From SZAS-103 sp038216155 (GTDB lineage Bacteria; Pseudomonadota; Gammaproteobacteria; Xanthomonadales; Xanthomonadaceae): a DNA stretch of 50,259 nucleotides. The translations under genes and the position numbers were made by a program. The stretch lies in the NCBI GenBank assembly GCA_038216155.1, contig JBBQQH010000022.1:1-50259 (forward strand). The letters are read 5' to 3'. Numbering within the stretch: position 1 is the stretch's first letter; the number at the start of each line of letters is the position of its first letter. Positions 47,501 through 50,259 of the stretch are shown piece after piece. The notes under the pieces were generated by a model. The model was not told where the DNA came from. It saw nothing but the letters and a program-made list of their open reading frames with translations, and searched no databases.

Positions 47501-47659
47501 CAGGCGCTGCACGCCGGCACGATCGATGCCGAACCAGATCAGCGCGGCAAACCCCAACGGCGAGGCGATCGACAACCACATGCCGACACGCAGCAGCCAG
47601 CGCAAGTGGCGCGAAGCGGCTTGTGTGCCTGACGCGGGGGAGTCGTCGGAGTCGATCAT
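44576..47659 (-). CDS. PAS-GGDEF-EAL cyclic-di-GMP signalling protein
   Basis: Predicted bifunctional enzyme making and degrading cyclic di-GMP. The 1027-residue protein has two N-terminal membrane helices (about 27-45 and 58-78), a run of about four PAS domains (for instance GLGDWSWNLDTGAVSWSPEI, IWDWEIGTDSLWWSDSYYNL and GILIADAQQPGLPAVYVNRA) with PAC motifs, an intact GGDEF at 673-677 and an EAL at 800-802. The EAL domain keeps its metal and catalytic residues (NVSAEQF, ELTESVIM, VDDFGTGYSSL, KIDRSFV, AEGVET). No RxxD inhibitory site precedes GGDEF (it reads SNETLARF), so the cyclase should not be product-inhibited in the usual way. ATG 47659 lacks a clear ribosome-binding site. Confidence 0.92.
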   Translation of the reverse strand: MIDSDDSPASGTQAASRHLRWLLRVGMWLSIASPLGFAALIWFGIDRAGVQRLDRASVLELAVLSTALGGGLWYCLSRAFARGQHQQSRLLTDLSAQSVRADEARRIAGLGDWSWNLDTGAVSWSPEIFAAYGLPPRPEPFPVEQIPDRIHADDRDRVQGYFQQMQDGGNPSETEFRILRPDGSERVIHARGEWADRTPGRRLLRGVQQDITELARMRDSLREARSQYRFLFEHNPLPMCVYDRDTLAILAVNNALLRHYGYERDEMLAANVMDIRPPEEVPAARALLLSTKYPQGHVWTHVHKDGTRMRMMAFGDEIDFDDHPARLIVLHDVTISEAAQNRFQVIAGATTDAIWDWEIGTDSLWWSDSYYNLFGDRAEEAAGSVKAWEARIHPDDLQRVAASLDAAIAGNASDWEATYRFRRKDGDYADVLDRGFLLRDSVGRAHRAIGGMLDVTQKHRDEADLRLLRRAIESTDNGILIADAQQPGLPAVYVNRAFERMTGYSAAEIIGSTFRLMEDGVEQQPELEAIRQAIAAPHEVQVRLRDTRKNGEPYWRDVHLAPVLDDAGVLTHFVSVQSDVTEHQRVLAQLAYRSTYDDLTGLPNRQLLHDRLQQAIRNAERLQTAVAVLFIDLDNFKLINDGLGHGAGDEALRILAERFERALGSNETLARFGGDEFVAVLTDQVEEAAVARVLSRIGGALAEPLQIGQSQHYMSASIGYCRYPDAGGDAETLLKHADIAMYKAKRQGRNQTVAYRADFDASISQRLQLISALRDALQRDEFRLMFQPLFDRDGAVVGMEALVRWQHPERGLLAPVHFIGVCEESGLIVPLGRWVLQEAARHHAKLSELGLGHLRIAVNVSAEQFGQSLHDDVQQAMSELQLPRGALELELTESVIMDSPDSAIDTMRQLDGLGVSLSVDDFGTGYSSLAYLKRLPIDRLKIDRSFVSDLGNGGDDDVICATIIQLAHSLGLQTVAEGVETAQQLDWLRARGCDELQGFLLAVPMPFNDTVQSLRNPAAPWPPVRMH

Positions 47660-47936
47660 TTAGGGCACTAGCGCTCGTTGCCACCGAAGTCGATGCGCGA
47701 GTTCGCGCGGCGCATCGCCACACCTGAATGCGCGCACCAACGGCCGACATCGCCACGCCGACGCACTGGTGCTCGCATGCGCTAACGCGATCGGCATCTG
47801 CAACGCTCCCGGTACTCAACAATCAAAAAAGTGGCGCGAGTCGTGGACTATGCCCCAGCCAGGTGACTGCGTGTCAAGCGCGCATGAAAGTTTGCCAAGA
47901 CATCGACTGTTCGAGATAACGTGCAACCCTGCGCTA

Positions 47937-48998
47937 TCAGGCCACGCTCTGCACACCCGGCAGCGATAACACATAATCGGCGCCCATCAGTTGCGATGGC
48001 GTGATGTAGCCGGCAGGTGCATTGCCTTGCAGCAGTCGTTCGATGATTCCAAGAGACGCGGTGACAGTGAGCGCATAGCCATTGGGTGTGATCAGTTGGC
48101 GTTTGTGTTCGCGACCTGCCGCATTGCGCACTTCGCCCCAGACATGGGTCATGCTGTTCTCGCGCTTGTCGGTCGATGGCCCGCGTACGGATTTCTCGAC
48201 GCGACGCTTCATGAAGTTTTGCACCAGTTGCGTCCGCAACAACGGCCCCAGCCAGCGCAGTCGGCGCACGTTGGCGATGGTCTTGGGCGAGACGGCCATG
48301 TAGACCTCGATGTTCTCGATACCGGTGCTGACATGCGCGGTATACACGTCGCCCCACGGAATCGTCATCGCGCTGCGTTGTTGCGTCTTGCCGTGTTCGT
48401 CGACGCGCTCGAAATTGCGCGTCTTCCACGCCAGCGGTACCTTGGTCAATGTGCCGTTGATGCGTGCACGGCCACCGTTACCGAGCCCTTCAACGCTGGT
48501 CTTGGCGGTGCCCGGACTCGGGCCTCCGCCCGCTTCAAACGCCAGCACCAGCGATGTCGCATCGGGCATCTCCCGCGCAAGTTGTGCGGCCAGGCAATCG
48601 GTCGGCACTACATCGAACCCGGCACCCGGCAGCACCACGATGCCACGCTCGCGAGCGCGCGCGTCCTGCGCATGGCAGTGTGCAAACACGTCAATCTCGC
48701 CGGTGATATCCAGATAGTGCACGCGCGCATCCAGACATGCTTCGAGCATCGGCTTCGATGTCGCGGAAAACGGTCCAGCGCAATGCAACACCAGATCCAT
48801 GTTCTTGATGCCGTCGCGGGTGCGCGTCGCGTCCTCAAGATCGAATAGCCGGTATGGCAATCCCAACTCGCCTGCGAGCTGGATCACCGACTCGCTGCGA
48901 CCGCCCAGCGTCGGTGCCAGCCCGCGTCGCTGCGCCTCGCGCGCAATCAGATTGCCGGTGTAGCCATTGGCGCCGTAGATCATCCAGTTCGAACTCAT
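47937..48998 (-). CDS. Saccharopine-dehydrogenase-like NAD(P)-binding protein
   Basis: A 353-residue protein with an N-terminal Rossmann fold (MIYGANGYTGNLIAREAQRR, glycine motif at 9-15), then NMDLVLHCAGPFSATSKPML, CLDARVHYLDITGEIDVF and VVLPGAGFDVVPTDCLAA, the hallmarks of the saccharopine dehydrogenase/trans-acting enoyl reductase-like family. Substrate is not known; relatives act on lipid or polyketide intermediates rather than lysine. Its ATG overlaps the stop of the SDR gene upstream (48995-48998), so the two are translationally coupled and probably act on related substrates. The 277 bp after it (47660-47936) hold no recognisable feature. Confidence 0.85.
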   Translation of the reverse strand: MSSNWMIYGANGYTGNLIAREAQRRGLAPTLGGRSESVIQLAGELGLPYRLFDLEDATRTRDGIKNMDLVLHCAGPFSATSKPMLEACLDARVHYLDITGEIDVFAHCHAQDARARERGIVVLPGAGFDVVPTDCLAAQLAREMPDATSLVLAFEAGGGPSPGTAKTSVEGLGNGGRARINGTLTKVPLAWKTRNFERVDEHGKTQQRSAMTIPWGDVYTAHVSTGIENIEVYMAVSPKTIANVRRLRWLGPLLRTQLVQNFMKRRVEKSVRGPSTDKRENSMTHVWGEVRNAAGREHKRQLITPNGYALTVTASLGIIERLLQGNAPAGYITPSQLMGADYVLSLPGVQSVA

Positions 48999-49804
48999 GT
49001 CTTGCTCCGAGTCATGGCTGCGACCGCGCGTGTGAGGCGGCGAAAATAGAATTCGGGAAACCAGCGCTTGATCCGCCAGCGCAATGGCTCGGCGTGTGTA
49101 GGCAAAATCAGAAAGGCACGCTGCTGCACTGCTGCGAACACGCGATCGGCAACGTGATCAAGGCTATCGTGCGAGCGTTGCATCATCCGCTGTGCCGCTG
49201 CCTTCATGTTCGGATCGCCATGCCAGCTCTGCAGCAGGTTGGTCTGGAAGAATGCCGGACACGCGACCGAGACATCCACGCCAGTTGTGTGGAGCTCGGC
49301 ACGCAGTTGCTCAGACAACGCCACGACGCCAGCCTTGGCCACGCCGTAACTCATGATTGACGGCGCACCGGCCAGCCCGGCGAACGAGGCGATGTTGAGG
49401 ATTTGTCCACTGCCTCTCTGCAGCATTGCCGGCAGAAACGTTCGGCAGCCGCGCACGACGCCCAGCAAGTTGATCTCCAGCACGCGCCGCCACTCCTCCA
49501 TCGTAGTGTCGACCAGCGCGCCGCCACTGGCGATGCCAGCGTTGTTGACCAGTACATCGAGTGCGCGACCGGTGCCAAGCCACGCTTGTACTGAATCGTG
49601 CAACGCAGCGAACGCATCATCGCTGCCGACATCCACCGCAAATGCGGCGTGCCCGCTGCCGGCAAGCATCGCCACGGTTTCGTGCGCGCGCTCTGGCACT
49701 AAATCGGCGCAAGCCACCGCGCACCCTGCGGTCGCATACCGAAGCGCGAGTGCGCGGCCTAGGCCGCTGCCGGCGCCGGTGATGAGTACGTTTCGTTGAT
49801 TCAC
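48995..49804 (-). CDS. Short-chain dehydrogenase/reductase (SDR)
   Basis: NAD(P)-dependent oxidoreductase of the classical SDR type, 269 residues. Seen are the cofactor motif TGAGSGLG near the start, DVGSDD, the NNAG structural motif, catalytic Ser in NIASFAGLAG, and YxxxK as YGVAKAG. A C-terminal tail WRIKRWFPEFYFRRLTRAVA, typical of SDRs annotated as acting on lipids, may associate with the membrane. I start at GTG 49804 (VNQRNVLITG), which has AGAG upstream and matches the family start; an ATG 12 codons earlier (49840) is the alternative. It is the first gene of a two-gene operon with the saccharopine-dehydrogenase-like gene. Confidence 0.85.
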   Translation of the reverse strand: MNQRNVLITGAGSGLGRALALRYATAGCAVACADLVPERAHETVAMLAGSGHAAFAVDVGSDDAFAALHDSVQAWLGTGRALDVLVNNAGIASGGALVDTTMEEWRRVLEINLLGVVRGCRTFLPAMLQRGSGQILNIASFAGLAGAPSIMSYGVAKAGVVALSEQLRAELHTTGVDVSVACPAFFQTNLLQSWHGDPNMKAAAQRMMQRSHDSLDHVADRVFAAVQQRAFLILPTHAEPLRWRIKRWFPEFYFRRLTRAVAAMTRSKT

Positions 49805-50169
49805 AATTTTTCTCTGCGGCCTCAGTGAAGCGTAAAGCAAAAGCTTCCGCGCGTTGCGCGCAGAAGCAGAGCCAAGTGCAGAGCCAATTGCAGAGCCAAT
49901 TGCAGAGCTTCCGACCGCTACGCGGCCGTGTCCCTTTTGTTACGGCAAAAGGAACCAAAACCATTCGCACCAGACACTCGCCGCCTTCGGCGGTTCCCTG
50001 CGCTTCTCGCGGCCAGCGTGCCGGCCCGAACTCGGCCATCCATGGCCTCAAACATGCGGGCCTTTCCCACGCCGCCCACTGCGATGCTCGGCGAGCTTTA
50101 CGGCCCAAGAGCAAGAGCGAATCTACAGAACGAGAAGCGCGAAAGCTGATTAGACTTTGGCAGGTCACC
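49805..50169. other. 365-bp repeat-rich intergenic region
   Basis: After the tandem repeat comes a segment (about 49909-50130) with the look of an interspersed xanthomonad extragenic repeat, including CTTTTG-TTACGG-CAAAAG, GCCGCCTTCGGCGG and similar short palindromes. All six frames are partly open and give low-complexity Arg/Pro/Ser proteins, which I take as artefacts. No tRNA or terminator was recognised. Confidence 0.5.
49866..49908. repeat. 12-bp tandem repeat, 3.6 units
   Basis: GCAGAGCCAA(G/T)T repeated at 49866, 49878 and 49890 with a partial fourth copy. Units 2 and 3 are identical. It lies between the SDR gene and the repeat-like intergenic segment. Confidence 0.85.
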
Positions 50170-50259
50170 CTACGTGTCGTTGCTCTTGCCAATGTTACAT
50201 GCGGCGCACAGCGTACGCAGGTTTGGCTCTGTGGTTTTACCGCCGCGTGAAAATGGCAC
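50170..50259 (-). CDS. HNH endonuclease, C-terminal fragment at the window edge
   Basis: The minus frame enters from the right edge and reads VPFSRGGKTTEPNLRTLCAA then CNIGKSNDT and TAG. This is the end of the HNH motif: (DHI)VP.S.GG.T...NLRTLC..CN..K. The second metal-site Cys pair (CAAC) is present; the His-Asn part and the start lie outside. Such short HNH proteins are often part of mobile or restriction-related DNA. It converges on nothing in the window. Confidence 0.8.
   Translation of the reverse strand: MPFSRGGKTTEPNLRTLCAACNIGKSNDT

Noticed and set aside
49825..50250. Plus-strand ORF of 141 codons at the right edge
   Set aside because: It begins in the 12-bp tandem repeat and runs through a repeat-like segment; composition is low-complexity and it lies antisense to the HNH fragment.

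Overview
The window is GC-rich, densely coded bacterial chromosome. Protein families and gene order point to a gammaproteobacterium of the order Xanthomonadales (Rhodanobacteraceae/Xanthomonadaceae type). The main clues are a XanthomonasRhlB-like helicase next to trxA-rho, the ftsE-ftsX...rpoH order, a DUF2782 gene divergent from polA, and a small structured RNA with C-rich loops just downstream of polA that resembles Xanthomonas sX13. Species cannot be fixed from sequence alone. Most of the window is core housekeeping DNA; only the two edges look accessory.

Left edge (1-1994): an IS481-family transposase runs off the window. Next to it is an mqsR-mqsA toxin-antitoxin pair sitting between two diverged copies of the last ~71 bp of sppA. 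Then come sppA and a MATE exporter (minus strand), and a divergent DUF3667-DUF4286 pair. Further on are a degenerate sigma-factor-like membrane protein with a DUF3106 protein (minus), and priA preceded by a cluster of DnaA boxes. A small membrane-protein gene interrupted by an in-frame TAG and an NDH-2 NADH dehydrogenase follow.

Middle (13.5-23 kb): a minus-strand cluster ftsE-ftsX-response regulator-ung-rpoH combines cell division, DNA repair and heat shock. A CIRCE-like HrcA operator lies directly over the rpoH leader and ribosome-binding site. Then rhlB (minus) faces trxA-rho (plus). Rho carries a ~220-residue disordered N-terminal extension with an Asn/Gln/Pro-rich core, and RhlB carries a Gly/Ser/Arg-rich tail. 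Rho ends at a strong intrinsic terminator.

Right half: an ankyrin-repeat gene with a probable 3' frameshift; the periplasmic pair alpha-2-macroglobulin (thioester CSEQ) and pbpC; hemF; the sX13-like RNA; polA; DUF2782; a GNAT acetyltransferase; uvrD; an exported M1 aminopeptidase; lepB; a PAS-GGDEF-EAL protein; and a translationally coupled saccharopine-dehydrogenase-like/SDR pair. The right edge holds repeat-rich intergenic DNA and the C-terminus of an HNH endonuclease. No CRISPR array, tRNA or rRNA was seen.

The most interesting observations are the sX13-like RNA below polA, the CIRCE element on rpoH, the sppA-end duplication around mqsRA, and the prion-like N-terminus of Rho.
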